Shown: one piece after another, positions 1-8,845 of the stretch | How the letters are laid out: each line of letters begins with the position of its first letter | How positions within the stretch are numbered: position 1 is the first letter of the stretch | From: Pseudomonas farsensis | Lineage (GTDB): Bacteria; Pseudomonadota; Gammaproteobacteria; Pseudomonadales; Pseudomonadaceae | Reading direction: 5' to 3' | DNA: 64,000 nucleotides | NCBI RefSeq assembly: GCF_014268805.2 | Contig: NZ_JABWRF020000004.1 | Span: 248,001 to 312,000 of the forward strand | Position numbers and translations under genes: made by a program | Notes under the pieces: model-generated | The model's database searches: none | Told to the model about the DNA's origin: nothing | Seen by the model: the letters and a program-made list of their open reading frames with translations, nothing else

Positions 1-1769
1 CGCAGGATCGGGTATTTGAGGCGCAGGCGGTTGAGGCGTTTGACGAATGCCAGCAAGTGCTGGCCTTCTTCGTCTATGTCCCAATTCACCCAGCCGATCT
101 CGCTGTCCTGGCAATAGGCGTTGTTGTTGCCGTGCTGGGTGCGGCTGAATTCGTCCCCGGCGACGATCATGGGCGTGCCTTGCGACAGCAGCAAGGTGGC
201 GAAGAAATTGCGCATCTGGCGCATGCGCAAGGCATTGATCGCCTCGTCATCGGTGGGGCCTTCGGCGCCGCAGTTCCACGACAGGTTGTTGTCGGTGCCG
301 TCCTGGTTGTTTTCGTCGTTGTCCTCGTTGTGCTTTTCGTTGTACGACACCAGGTCGCGCAAGGTGAAACCGTCGTGGGCAGTGATGAAGTTGACCGAGG
401 CATAGGGGCGCCGGCCACGGTTGTTGAACAGGTCGCCAGAAGCCGTAATGCGCGCGGCAAAATCGGCAAGCTTGCCCTCATCACCTTTCCAGAAGCTGCG
501 CACGGTGTCGCGGAAGCGGTCGTTCCATTCCGCCCAGCCTGGGGCGAAATTGCCCACCTGGTAACCGCCGGGGCCGCAGTCCCAAGGTTCGGCAATCAGT
601 TTGACCTGGCTCAGCATCGGGTCCTGGCGGCAGGCCACGAGGAAGCCGTGTCGCTCGCTGTAACCATCGTGGTAACGGCCTAGAATGGTCGCCAGGTCGA
701 AGCGGAAACCGTCCACGTGCATCTCGCCGGCCCAATAGCGCAGTGAGTCGGTGACCAGTTGCAGCACGCAGGGATGGCTCAGGTCCAGGGTGTTGCCGGT
801 GCCGGAATCGTTGATGTAGTAACGCTTGTCGTCGGGCATCAGGCGGTAGTACGAGGCGTTGTCGATACCGCGCATCGACAGGGTCGGGCCGCGCTCGTTG
901 CCTTCGGCGGTGTGGTTGTAGACCACGTCCAGAATCACTTCAAGGCCGGCATCGTGAAGGTGCGCGACCATTTCCTTGAATTCGGCAATCTTGCCACTGG
1001 CCAGGTACTTCGGGTGCGGGGCGAAGAACGCAATGCTGTTGTAGCCCCAGTAGTTGTTCAGGCCCTTGTCCAGCAGGTGCTGGTCATTGACGAAGGCGTG
1101 GATCGGCAACAGCTCGATGCTCGATACGCCAAGGTCCTTGATGTGCTTGAGCAGTTCGTCGTTGGCCAGCCCTGCAAAGGTGCCACGCAGCTCCTCGGGC
1201 ACCGCCGGGTGGCGCATGCTGATGCCACGGGTGTGGGCTTCGTAGATGATCGTGCGCTCCCACGGCACCGATACACGTTGGTCGCGGCCCCAGGTAAACG
1301 CCGGGTCGATCACCTTGCATTTAGGCACGAATGGCGCGCTGTCGCGTTCATCGAATGACAGGTCGTCATCGGGGTGGCCAATGGTGTAGCCAAATAGCGC
1401 TTCGGACCATTTCAACTCGCCAACCAGTTGCTTGGCATAAGGGTCGATCAGCAGCTTGTTGGGGTTGAAACGGTGGCCGTTCTGCGGCTCGTAAGGGCCG
1501 TAGACGCGGTAGCCGTACACCAGCCCAGGATGCGCATCGGGCAGGTAGCCGTGGTAGATCTCATCGGTGTACTCCGGCAGTTCGATGCGTTCGAGCTCGT
1601 TTTCGCCCGTGGAGTCGAACAGGCACAGTTCGACTTTGGTGGCGTTTGCCGAGAACAGCGCAAAATTGACGCCCAGCCCATCCCAGTTGGCGCCGAGCGG
1701 GAAGGGCAGGCCCTCACGAATGCGCGACGGGGCAACGGAGCGGGTTTTCTTGTGGGTACGGGGGTTCAT
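1..1769 (-). CDS. glgX: Glycogen debranching enzyme GlgX (C-terminus outside window)
   Basis: Hydrolyses alpha-1,6 branches of glycogen or limit dextrin in the cytoplasm (GH13 isoamylase-type). 589 codons are visible and the reading frame stays open to the window edge, so the C-terminus is missing here. An N-terminal CBM48-like region is followed by the GH13 barrel. Catalytic residues read as Asp358 (GFRFDLA, nucleophile), Glu394 (LIAEPWDCG, acid/base) and Asp466 (TAHDGF). Their 36- and 72-residue spacing matches E. coli GlgX 335/371/443 from memory. The start MNPRTHKK has a GAGG site 5 nt upstream. It is the last visible gene of the glgA-treZ-malQ-treY-DUF2934-glgX run, separated from the DUF2934 gene by a REP-containing gap. 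TreX-type debranching is the same family; GlgX fits the genus. Confidence 0.95.
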   Translation of the reverse strand, partial: MNPRTHKKTRSVAPSRIREGLPFPLGANWDGLGVNFALFSANATKVELCLFDSTGENELERIELPEYTDEIYHGYLPDAHPGLVYGYRVYGPYEPQNGHRFNPNKLLIDPYAKQLVGELKWSEALFGYTIGHPDDDLSFDERDSAPFVPKCKVIDPAFTWGRDQRVSVPWERTIIYEAHTRGISMRHPAVPEELRGTFAGLANDELLKHIKDLGVSSIELLPIHAFVNDQHLLDKGLNNYWGYNSIAFFAPHPKYLASGKIAEFKEMVAHLHDAGLEVILDVVYNHTAEGNERGPTLSMRGIDNASYYRLMPDDKRYYINDSGTGNTLDLSHPCVLQLVTDSLRYWAGEMHVDGFRFDLATILGRYHDGYSERHGFLVACRQDPMLSQVKLIAEPWDCGPGGYQVGNFAPGWAEWNDRFRDTVRSFWKGDEGKLADFAARITASGDLFNNRGRRPYASVNFITAHDGFTLRDLVSYNEKHNEDNDENNQDGTDNNLSWNCGAEGPTDDEAINALRMRQMRNFFATLLLSQGTPMIVAGDEFSRTQHGNNNAYCQDSEIGWVNWDIDEEGQHLLAFVKRLNRLRLKYPIL

Positions 1770-1863
1770 GGCAGGCCTCGTGGAGCCTCGCAACGCGAGC
1801 GCAAGGGCTTAACTGAAAGACGTTAGCCGGCGGCGTAACGCTGTTGTTCAAAGTCGCTGGGGC

Positions 1864-1962
1864 CGCTTTGCGGCCCTTTCGCGACACAAGGCCCCTCCTA
1901 CAGAAGAGCGCAGCCCCGGGTACGAGCGGCCTTGTGTCGCGATGGGCTGCATCGCAGCCCCA
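1864..1962. repeat. REP pair (inverted)
   Basis: Two oppositely oriented copies of a repetitive extragenic palindrome share the core TTGTGTCGCGA and its complement: left arm about 1879-1902, right arm about 1926-1962. The right copy carries the hairpin GGGCTGCATCGCAGCCC. The same family recurs at 16643-16755 and, in a related form, at 21766-21852. It sits in the gap between the DUF2934 gene and glgX, where such elements may form mRNA hairpins that lower downstream expression. Confidence 0.8.
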
Positions 1963-1972
1963 AGTGGAGTGG

Positions 1973-2236
1973 TTATCCAGCGGCGGGCTTTTTCGCAGCC
2001 CTTGGCTTCTTCGCCGCCACCGGTTTTGCAACCGCTGCCGTGGCCGGTGGCACTTTTGCGTCAGCTTTGGGCTTGGGCGCAGGTTTCTTGCGTGGCGCCG
2101 CCTTAGGCGCTAACGATTCCGCCTCGGCCAGCTTGCGCGCCATGGCCCAATGGCGCTCCTCCTGCCCCTCGGGTTTCCCCTCTGACTCCCAGATCTCATA
2201 GGCAAATTCGCGAACCCGTTTTTCATCGACACTCAT
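1973..2236 (-). CDS. DUF2934 protein with lysine/alanine/proline-rich tail
   Basis: A small protein of 87 residues. Residues 1-40 (SVDEKRVREFAYEIWESEGK...ERHWAMARKLAEAE) match the short DUF2934 helical motif seen in many proteobacterial proteins of unknown function. The rest is a low-complexity basic tail of repeated KKPA/KPAA units resembling histone-H1-like or AlgP-like tails, which suggests nucleic-acid or polyanion binding (inference). A GTG lies one codon upstream of the ATG; the AGGAG site 7 nt before the ATG favours ATG at 2236. It sits inside the glycogen/trehalose operon between treY and glgX, so it is probably co-expressed with them. Molecular function unknown. Confidence 0.85.
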   Translation of the reverse strand: MSVDEKRVREFAYEIWESEGKPEGQEERHWAMARKLAEAESLAPKAAPRKKPAPKPKADAKVPPATAAVAKPVAAKKPRAAKKPAAG

Positions 2237-2256
2237 CACGACGCTCCTGAATACAG

Positions 2257-5028
2257 TTAGGCACGATCAATCAGTACATTGACCGGGAACTCCGCCAGCA
2301 CGGTGCTCACTTTCAGCTCCCTTGAAGGGCTGACCGCGGTGCTGCCGAAAAGTCCCGAGCAATTGGCAGGCGACAAGGCGAACGGCAATATCAGCCGAGT
2401 ATCGTCCCAGTTCTGCGCCGGGATCAGTGGGGTGGTGGCTGAGCCCAGCAGTGCGCTGGCCAGCCGCGGTACAACGATGATGGCGCGCTCACCCTCACCC
2501 AGGCGGGCGAAGGCCAGCACCTTGTCGGCGTGGCGCCCCTGCACCGTCAAGGGCAGGTACGCGCCGCGTCTGAACAGGTCGGCATGGGCCTGGCGGCAAT
2601 CCAGCACACCGGCCACGAGGGCCTGCTTGATGCGCCCGTCGCGCCAATGTTGCAGCAGCGTCGGCAGCGGCGCGCTTGCGTTCAGGCTGGCCCGTCTTGC
2701 AGCGTAGTCCACCGGGCGGCGGTTGTCCGGGTCGACCAGGCTCAGGTCCCAGTACTCATTGCCTTGGTACAGGTCGGGTACCCCGGGCGTGGTCATGCGC
2801 AGCAGGCACTGCACCAAGCCATTGAGTGCGCCGGGGCAGGCGATCTGCTGCGCGGCATCGTGCAGCGACTGGCGCAGTTGCTGCGCATCGCCCAGCAGCA
2901 GCCCATCGAGGTAGCTGCTGCAGGCCTGTTCGTAGCGGTCATTGGGCGCTGCCCAGCTGCTACGCAATTTGGCCTCGCGCAGCGCTTTTTGCTGCCACTG
3001 GCGCACCCGCTCCGCGTAGCGCTGCAGCCCGGCTTGGTCATCGGGGTGCAGGTCCAGCGGCCAGCTGCCGAGCAGCGTCTGGTACAGCAGCAGCTCATCA
3101 CCAGGGCTGGGTGCCGGGCCGTCTTCAAGCGCATCGCGCAGTGGCGCTGCCAGTTCGCGCCAATGCTCCACGCGGCTGGCCAGCCACGGCGCACGTTCGC
3201 TGAGCACGGCCAGGCGTGCGCGGCAGTCTTCGCCGCGCTTGTGGTCATGGGTTGCGGTCGCCAGCAGGTTGTCGGGGAAGTCACGCAGGCGGCGCTGCGC
3301 CTCGTTGCTGAACCAGGCGGGCTCGGCGCTGAAGCGTTCGGCCTCGAAGCCTACGTCATTGCGCGACAGCAGCCGGGCACTGCGGTAGAACGCGGTGTCT
3401 TCCACCGCCTTGGCGGCGCTGGGCGCGGTGAGCTGCTGGAAGCGCACGCAGGCATGGCGCAAATGCTTGCGTGGCCGGCCCGGGGGCAGCGCACGCCAGC
3501 GTTGGCCGCCCAGCCAGCGTTCCAGGTGCGCAAGCACCGGCCAGTCGGCCTCGCTCAGGGACTGGCGGGCGCCGTCCATGGCCTGCTGGAAGAATTTTTC
3601 GTCCTCGGCAGGGCGCCCGCAGGCATTGATGTAGGTGCGGTAGACCGGGTAGTGCTCCACCAACGCTTGCAGTGCCCGGCGGATCGCGCCCAAGGTCAGA
3701 TCGCGGGTCATCAGGTCGTCGCGTGCCACTTGCAGCAGGGCCAAGGCCACCGACTCGCAATCGCCGGCAAGGCTTGCGTTAAGCACCAGGCGCCGGGCAA
3801 TACGCACTTCCTCGGTGAACTCAGGGCGCTCGCTGACCGCCTGCCACAACTCGGTCAGGGGCGCTTCACCCGCGGGGTCATGCTGCAGCAGCGAGACCTG
3901 GTTCATGAACTCGTAGCCGGTGGTGCCGTCGGTGAGCCAGTCGCGGTGCAGGTGCTCGTCGGCGCCGAGAATCTTCTCGACGAAGATCGGGAAGTGCTCA
4001 AGTGCTGCGTGCATCGGGCGTTGGGCCAGCAGGCTGTTCACCCGCCGGCGCAGGTTGCGGCAATAGCGGCGCGGGTCGGCCAGGCCGTCGATGTGGTCGA
4101 TACGCAGGCCATCGACCAGGCCGCGCTCGATCAGCTCGAACAGCTTGGCGTGGGTGGCCTCGAACACCACCGAGCGCTCCACCCGCAGCCCGCCCAGTTC
4201 GTTGATATCGAAAAAACGCCGCCAGTTGATATCGTCAGCGGCGGTGCGCCAGCTTGCCAGGCGGTAGCTCTGGCGTTCGAGCAGCAGGTGCAGGCGCTTG
4301 AAGCCGGCCTCGGTCTGGCTGTCGAAAGCCGCCAGCGCCGCCTCCAGGCTGACGCCGCCCTGCACCAGCCGGGCAAGCTCGCGGTGCAGCGGCTCGGCGC
4401 CGGCCAGCGGGTCGGCGCTGTTGGCCAGTGCGCTGAATTGCAACGCCAGTGCTTGCAGTTGCGGCTGGTCGGCCTCGCCAAGAATACGGCCGTAGTCCAA
4501 TGGGCAGATCGGGAAGCGGTGGTCGTAATGGGCCACCTCGAACTGGCCGCTTTTGCCATCGAACGTCAGGGGCATTTCGCCGTTTTGCAGGGTTGCGCCG
4601 TAGTCGTTGCCCAGAAACGGCAGCAGCAACTGCCCGGCCAGCAGCGGGTCGCTTGAATGCCATTGGATATCGAAGAACTCCGCATAAGGGCTGCGCCGGC
4701 CCCAGGCAAGCAAGCTCTGCCACCAGGGGTTGTCGGCGCCGCCTACGGCCATGTGGTTGGACACGGTGTCCAGGATCAGCCCCATGCCGTGCTGGCGCAG
4801 CGCGCCAACCAGCCGCTCCAGCGCTGCCTCGCCGCCAAGCTCGGGGTTGACCTGGGTGGGGTCGACCACGTCGTAGCCGTGGCGCGAGCCCGCGCGGGCG
4901 GTGAGGATGGGCGAGGCATAGACATGGCTGATGCCCAGTTGGGCGAAGTAGGGCACCAGGGGGGTGGCATCGTCCAAGGTGAAATCGCTGTGCAGTTGCA
5001 GGCGCACAGTGGCGGTCAAGGGTTTCAT
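2257..5028 (-). CDS. treY: Malto-oligosyltrehalose synthase TreY
   Basis: Isomerises the reducing-end alpha-1,4 bond of maltodextrins to an alpha,alpha-1,1 bond, giving maltooligosyl-trehalose (EC 5.4.99.15). 923 residues, long as is usual for the family. The N-terminal GH13_26 barrel begins at TVRLQLHSDFTLDDA. Visible conserved blocks are LDTVSNH (87-92), GLRIDHIDGL (307-316, nucleophile Asp311), FVEKIL with Glu351 as general acid, and the later THDHKRGED block. Its stop lies 20 nt upstream of the DUF2934 start, and its own start overlaps the end of malQ by 4 nt (ATGA), indicating translational coupling. Its product is the substrate of TreZ, encoded in the same operon. Confidence 0.97.
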   Translation of the reverse strand: MKPLTATVRLQLHSDFTLDDATPLVPYFAQLGISHVYASPILTARAGSRHGYDVVDPTQVNPELGGEAALERLVGALRQHGMGLILDTVSNHMAVGGADNPWWQSLLAWGRRSPYAEFFDIQWHSSDPLLAGQLLLPFLGNDYGATLQNGEMPLTFDGKSGQFEVAHYDHRFPICPLDYGRILGEADQPQLQALALQFSALANSADPLAGAEPLHRELARLVQGGVSLEAALAAFDSQTEAGFKRLHLLLERQSYRLASWRTAADDINWRRFFDINELGGLRVERSVVFEATHAKLFELIERGLVDGLRIDHIDGLADPRRYCRNLRRRVNSLLAQRPMHAALEHFPIFVEKILGADEHLHRDWLTDGTTGYEFMNQVSLLQHDPAGEAPLTELWQAVSERPEFTEEVRIARRLVLNASLAGDCESVALALLQVARDDLMTRDLTLGAIRRALQALVEHYPVYRTYINACGRPAEDEKFFQQAMDGARQSLSEADWPVLAHLERWLGGQRWRALPPGRPRKHLRHACVRFQQLTAPSAAKAVEDTAFYRSARLLSRNDVGFEAERFSAEPAWFSNEAQRRLRDFPDNLLATATHDHKRGEDCRARLAVLSERAPWLASRVEHWRELAAPLRDALEDGPAPSPGDELLLYQTLLGSWPLDLHPDDQAGLQRYAERVRQWQQKALREAKLRSSWAAPNDRYEQACSSYLDGLLLGDAQQLRQSLHDAAQQIACPGALNGLVQCLLRMTTPGVPDLYQGNEYWDLSLVDPDNRRPVDYAARRASLNASAPLPTLLQHWRDGRIKQALVAGVLDCRQAHADLFRRGAYLPLTVQGRHADKVLAFARLGEGERAIIVVPRLASALLGSATTPLIPAQNWDDTRLILPFALSPANCSGLFGSTAVSPSRELKVSTVLAEFPVNVLIDRA

Positions 5029-7094
5029 CGGTCACGCTCCCAGGCTTGTTCGCGGGCCTGGGCCAGCAGTTCCAGGCGCCGTATGGCGTCTTCGTTGTCG
5101 AGTAGCTCACTGGCCGGCACGGCGAAACGCCGCTGCCAGTTGGGGTGGCCGCTGGTGGTGCCGGGGAGGTTGGGCTGCTCGTCGCAACCCAGCAGGTCTT
5201 CCAGCGGCAGCAACACCAGCGGGGCGCGGGTATGGCCGACATAGCGGATAGCGGCGTCGATCAGCGCCGGGTCGCCATCAAGGCGGCCGTAGTTGGCGAT
5301 CAGCGTGCGGCGCAGGCCCTCGCTTTCCTGCTTGCGCTCATCGCGCCAGTGCATTTCGGTGGGCTGGTCGATCAGTTGCAAGCGGTGATGCCAGTCGATG
5401 TCGCGGGCTGTGAGCCAACCGGCCAAAGGCGCCAGGTCGTGGGTGCCGGTGGTGGCCAGGGCGTTGTCCGGCCAGTCGAGCAAGGGTTTGAAGCACCCTG
5501 GTGCGGTTTGCTCGAACGGCAGCACGCGCATGCCCAGCACGGCTTTGTCGGCCAGCCGCTCACGCAGGCCCTCCGGGACCGTGCCGAGGTCTTCGCCAAG
5601 GATGATGGCCTGGTGACGGTGCGATTCCAGCGCCAGCAGGCGGAGCAAGTCATCCAGCGGGTATTGCAAGTACGCGCCTTCGCTGGGCTTGGCGCCCCTT
5701 GGGATCAGCCACAGCCTGCGCAGGCCCATCACATGGTCGATGCGCAGCCCGCCGGCGTGGGCCAGGTTGGCCCGCAGCATTTCGATGAACGCGCGGTAGC
5801 CGTTGCGTTTCAAGCCCTCAGGGGAAAACGCGCAAATGCCCCAGTTCTGCCCGGCGCGGTTGAGGATGTCGGGTGGCGCGCCGACTTGCAGCTCGGCCAG
5901 CAGTTCGTCCTGGCGGCTCCAGGCCTGGCTGCCGGCGCCGTCGGCGCCCACGGCCAGGTCGGCGATCAGGCCGATGCGCATACCGTTGCCGCGTGCAGCA
6001 TCCTGGGCACGTTGCAGGCTACGCTCGGCAAGCCACTGGCAGAACGCGTGGAATTCGACGCGCGCAGGGTAGCTGCTGGCGATGGCTTCGACTTCCGGGT
6101 CGTACGGGTCGCGCCACGCTTGCGGCCATTGGCGCCAGTCGGCACCGATTCCCTCGCTGACCGCTTCTGCCTGCAGCACTTCGAAGCGGCAATGGTGTTC
6201 CAGATGCTCGCCCGCGTTGGCGCGGAAGCTGTCGAAATCGGCGCGTAGTGGATGGTCGGTGCTGCTGAACTGCTGGTAAAGCGCTTCGAGCAGCTTCCAG
6301 CGCGCTTGGGCCGCCAGCGGCCAATCGACCAAAGGCTCGTGCGCCAACCCTTCAAGCATTTGCTCAAGGCCACACGTCTGGATAGCCTGGCGCACTTCCC
6401 GTTCGCCAAACAGCATGGCCGGGCTTGCATAGAGGGCATTGAGCAGCAGGCGGCTGGAAGGTGAATACGGGCTGTAGTGGCTTTGATCGAACGCCGAAAG
6501 CGTGTGCATCGGGCTGATCGCCAAGGCATCGGCACCGCGTTCGGCAGCGCTGCGGGCCAGTTCTTCCAAGGCCTGACAGTCACCGTAGCCACCATCGCCC
6601 GGGCGACGCAGGCTATACAACTGCACCGAAAGCCCCCAGCAGCGTGCGGGCGGCTGCTCGACTAAATCATCGAGGGCGTGGCAGCGCGGTGGCGCTACTG
6701 CCAAGGTGAAGGTGCGGTTGTCGATGGTCAGGCGGTGATAGCCAACGGGCAGTGTGCCTGGCAGGCGGGCCTCGGCGTCCAGGCTGGTCTGCAGGTTGCT
6801 ACCGTCCTCAAGCACGCACTGCACTTGGGCTGCGGCGGCAAAGTAGTGGTGCAGGGCAAGTGGCTGGCCGCTGTCGGCGGTCAGCAATGGCGGCAGGTGT
6901 TGGCTGTCGTTGGCTTGTTCGACCGCGCGCAGGCTCGCGTTGATGGCGGCGTCATCGCCGGCAGGGTGGCCGAGGGCTTCGAGAATATCGCGCAGCACCG
7001 CGTCGCTGACCTGCTGCGCACGGTTATTGGCATCGACCCAGTCGCGGGCCAGGCCAACCTGCGCTGCCAGGCGGTGCAGGGGGTGTTCACTCAT
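5025..7094 (-). CDS. malQ: 4-alpha-glucanotransferase (amylomaltase) MalQ
   Basis: Disproportionates maltodextrins by moving glucan segments between chains (EC 2.4.1.25, GH77), which lengthens the short oligosaccharides left by debranching so that TreY can use them. 689 residues, normal for bacterial MalQ with its N-terminal extension. GH77 motifs: GLRIDHVMGL with Asp453, IILGEDLGTVPEG with Glu501 and TGTHDL with Asp553 form the catalytic triad. GLSVQLYSLR near residue 154 begins the barrel. The gene overlaps treY by 4 nt and treZ by 8 nt, so it lies in one tightly coupled transcript. Confidence 0.96.
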   Translation of the reverse strand: MSEHPLHRLAAQVGLARDWVDANNRAQQVSDAVLRDILEALGHPAGDDAAINASLRAVEQANDSQHLPPLLTADSGQPLALHHYFAAAAQVQCVLEDGSNLQTSLDAEARLPGTLPVGYHRLTIDNRTFTLAVAPPRCHALDDLVEQPPARCWGLSVQLYSLRRPGDGGYGDCQALEELARSAAERGADALAISPMHTLSAFDQSHYSPYSPSSRLLLNALYASPAMLFGEREVRQAIQTCGLEQMLEGLAHEPLVDWPLAAQARWKLLEALYQQFSSTDHPLRADFDSFRANAGEHLEHHCRFEVLQAEAVSEGIGADWRQWPQAWRDPYDPEVEAIASSYPARVEFHAFCQWLAERSLQRAQDAARGNGMRIGLIADLAVGADGAGSQAWSRQDELLAELQVGAPPDILNRAGQNWGICAFSPEGLKRNGYRAFIEMLRANLAHAGGLRIDHVMGLRRLWLIPRGAKPSEGAYLQYPLDDLLRLLALESHRHQAIILGEDLGTVPEGLRERLADKAVLGMRVLPFEQTAPGCFKPLLDWPDNALATTGTHDLAPLAGWLTARDIDWHHRLQLIDQPTEMHWRDERKQESEGLRRTLIANYGRLDGDPALIDAAIRYVGHTRAPLVLLPLEDLLGCDEQPNLPGTTSGHPNWQRRFAVPASELLDNEDAIRRLELLAQAREQAWERDR

Positions 7095-8832
7095 GGTGAC
7101 TCCAGTTCGGGGGCAGCAGGCTGACTACGCAGCTGTGCGCGGCCAGTGTCGAGTCGGGGTGGGCGTTGTCGCTGGTGTCGTACAGGCGCAGCGCGCGCGC
7201 GGGCAATTGCACCGGCTGCGGCTGCTCATCCAGGTTCAGGTCGATGCGCAGTTGGCGGCCGTCGCCGAGCTGCCAGCGGGCTGTCAGGGCCTTGTTGCCG
7301 ATGACCTCGCAGCCCAACGCACGGCTGCCTGGCAGGTGCGGGATGACGTGGCGGCGGCGCAGGTCGAGCAGTTGTTGATACAAGCCGTGCCAGCCGGCCA
7401 GTACCTCCTTATGGCCAAGCCTTGAACTGGCAAAGGTGCTGGCGGCGTTAGGGTCGGGGATCTGCGCGCGCTTGGCAGGGTCGGCAAAGGCGTCGAAATG
7501 GGCGAATTCGCCGCGCCTGCCTTCGCGCACGGCATCGGCCAGTTCGTCGTGGAAGTCAGTGAAGAACAGGAAGGGTTCCCGGCTGCCCTCGTCATCGCCC
7601 ATGAATAGCAACGGAATCATCGGCGACAGCAGCAACAGTGCACTGGCCGCGCGCAGCGCCTGGGGCGGGCACAGGCGGCTCAGGCGCTCGCCAAAGGCGC
7701 GGTTGCCGACCTGGTCGTGGTTCTGCAAGAACAGCACGAAGGCGCTGGGCGGCAGGTGCGCGCTCGGTTCCCCGCGTGGGTTGCCATGGCGGTTGGGTTC
7801 GCCCTGGAACACGAAGCCTTCGGCCAGGCAGCGCGCCAGTTGCTCGATGGGGCGGTCCTTGTAGTCGGCGTAGTAACCCTCGGTTTCGCCGGTCAGCAGC
7901 ACGTGCAGGGCGTTGTGGCCATCGTCGTTCCACTGGGCATCGAAGCCTTGTTCGAGCAGGGCGGCCTGGTTGTGCTCGTTTTCGAGTACCAGCCACACCT
8001 GGCGGCCAGGTTCCACCGTGGCGCGCACCCGCTGCGCCAGTTCGACCAGAAAGTCCGGTTGGTCAATGGCGTGCACGGCGTCCAGGCGCAGGCCGTCGCA
8101 GCGGTAGTCGCACAGCCACATCAGCGCGTTCTGGATGAAGAATTCACGCACCTCGGCGCGGCGGAAATCAATCGCCGCGCCCCACGGCGTCTGCCGGTCC
8201 TCGCGAAAGAACGCACTGGCGTACTGGTGCAGGTAATTGCCGTCGGGGCCGAAGTGGTTGTACACCACGTCCACCATCACCATCAGACCGTTGCCATGGG
8301 CCTCGTCGACCATCTGGCACAGCGCCTCTGGGGTGCCGTAAGTGTGTTGTGGGGCAAACGGCAGTACCCCGTCGTAGCCCCAGTTACGTTCACCAGGGAA
8401 TTGCCCAAGCGGCATCAACTCGATGGCAGTGACGCCCACTTGGGCGATGCGCGGCAAGGCCTGACTGATGCCGGCGTAGCCGTCGAGCAAGCCAACGTGC
8501 AGCTCCTGGATCACCGCCTCGTGCCAAGGTCGGCCCTGCCAGGCGTGACGCCAGGTATAGGCGTTGGGGTTGATTACCTGGCTGGGGCCATGCACGCCTT
8601 GGGGTTGATAGCGCGAGGCCGGGTCGGCAACTTGCAGCTCGCCGTTGATCAGATAGTGGTAAAGGTTGCCCGCCTGGCAGGGGGCAATGCCTGTGAACCA
8701 GCCTTCTCCGTCGGGCAACAGCTCGACGGCTGGCTTATCCTGGATTACAACGCTCACGCTGCGCGCATCGGGTGCCCAGAGGGCGAAGCGCGCCGACGTG
8801 GCGTCCATTAGCTGTGCGCCATGTCTGTGCAT
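7087..8832 (-). CDS. treZ: Malto-oligosyltrehalose trehalohydrolase TreZ
   Basis: Releases free trehalose from the end of maltooligosyl-trehalose made by TreY (EC 3.2.1.141, GH13). 581 residues from the ATG. An upstream in-frame TTG (8838) is possible, but GCGGAG lies 7 nt before the ATG at 8832. An N-terminal immunoglobulin-like E-set domain (RFALWAPDARSVSVVI...) precedes the barrel. Motifs: VVYNHFGPDGNYL, GLRLDAVHAI with nucleophile Asp251, LVLENEHN with Glu284, and LQNHDQVGNRAFG. It follows glgA after a 13-nt gap and overlaps malQ. A GlgB branching enzyme is the nearest alternative, but the order of blocks and the TreY partner favour TreZ. Confidence 0.96.
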   Translation of the reverse strand: MHRHGAQLMDATSARFALWAPDARSVSVVIQDKPAVELLPDGEGWFTGIAPCQAGNLYHYLINGELQVADPASRYQPQGVHGPSQVINPNAYTWRHAWQGRPWHEAVIQELHVGLLDGYAGISQALPRIAQVGVTAIELMPLGQFPGERNWGYDGVLPFAPQHTYGTPEALCQMVDEAHGNGLMVMVDVVYNHFGPDGNYLHQYASAFFREDRQTPWGAAIDFRRAEVREFFIQNALMWLCDYRCDGLRLDAVHAIDQPDFLVELAQRVRATVEPGRQVWLVLENEHNQAALLEQGFDAQWNDDGHNALHVLLTGETEGYYADYKDRPIEQLARCLAEGFVFQGEPNRHGNPRGEPSAHLPPSAFVLFLQNHDQVGNRAFGERLSRLCPPQALRAASALLLLSPMIPLLFMGDDEGSREPFLFFTDFHDELADAVREGRRGEFAHFDAFADPAKRAQIPDPNAASTFASSRLGHKEVLAGWHGLYQQLLDLRRRHVIPHLPGSRALGCEVIGNKALTARWQLGDGRQLRIDLNLDEQPQPVQLPARALRLYDTSDNAHPDSTLAAHSCVVSLLPPNWSHHE

Positions 8833-8845
8833 CTTCAAACTCCGC

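Noticed and set aside
2530..4656. 708-codon plus-strand frame opposite treY
   Set aside because: Antisense shadow of treY, whose motifs and length are complete on the other strand.
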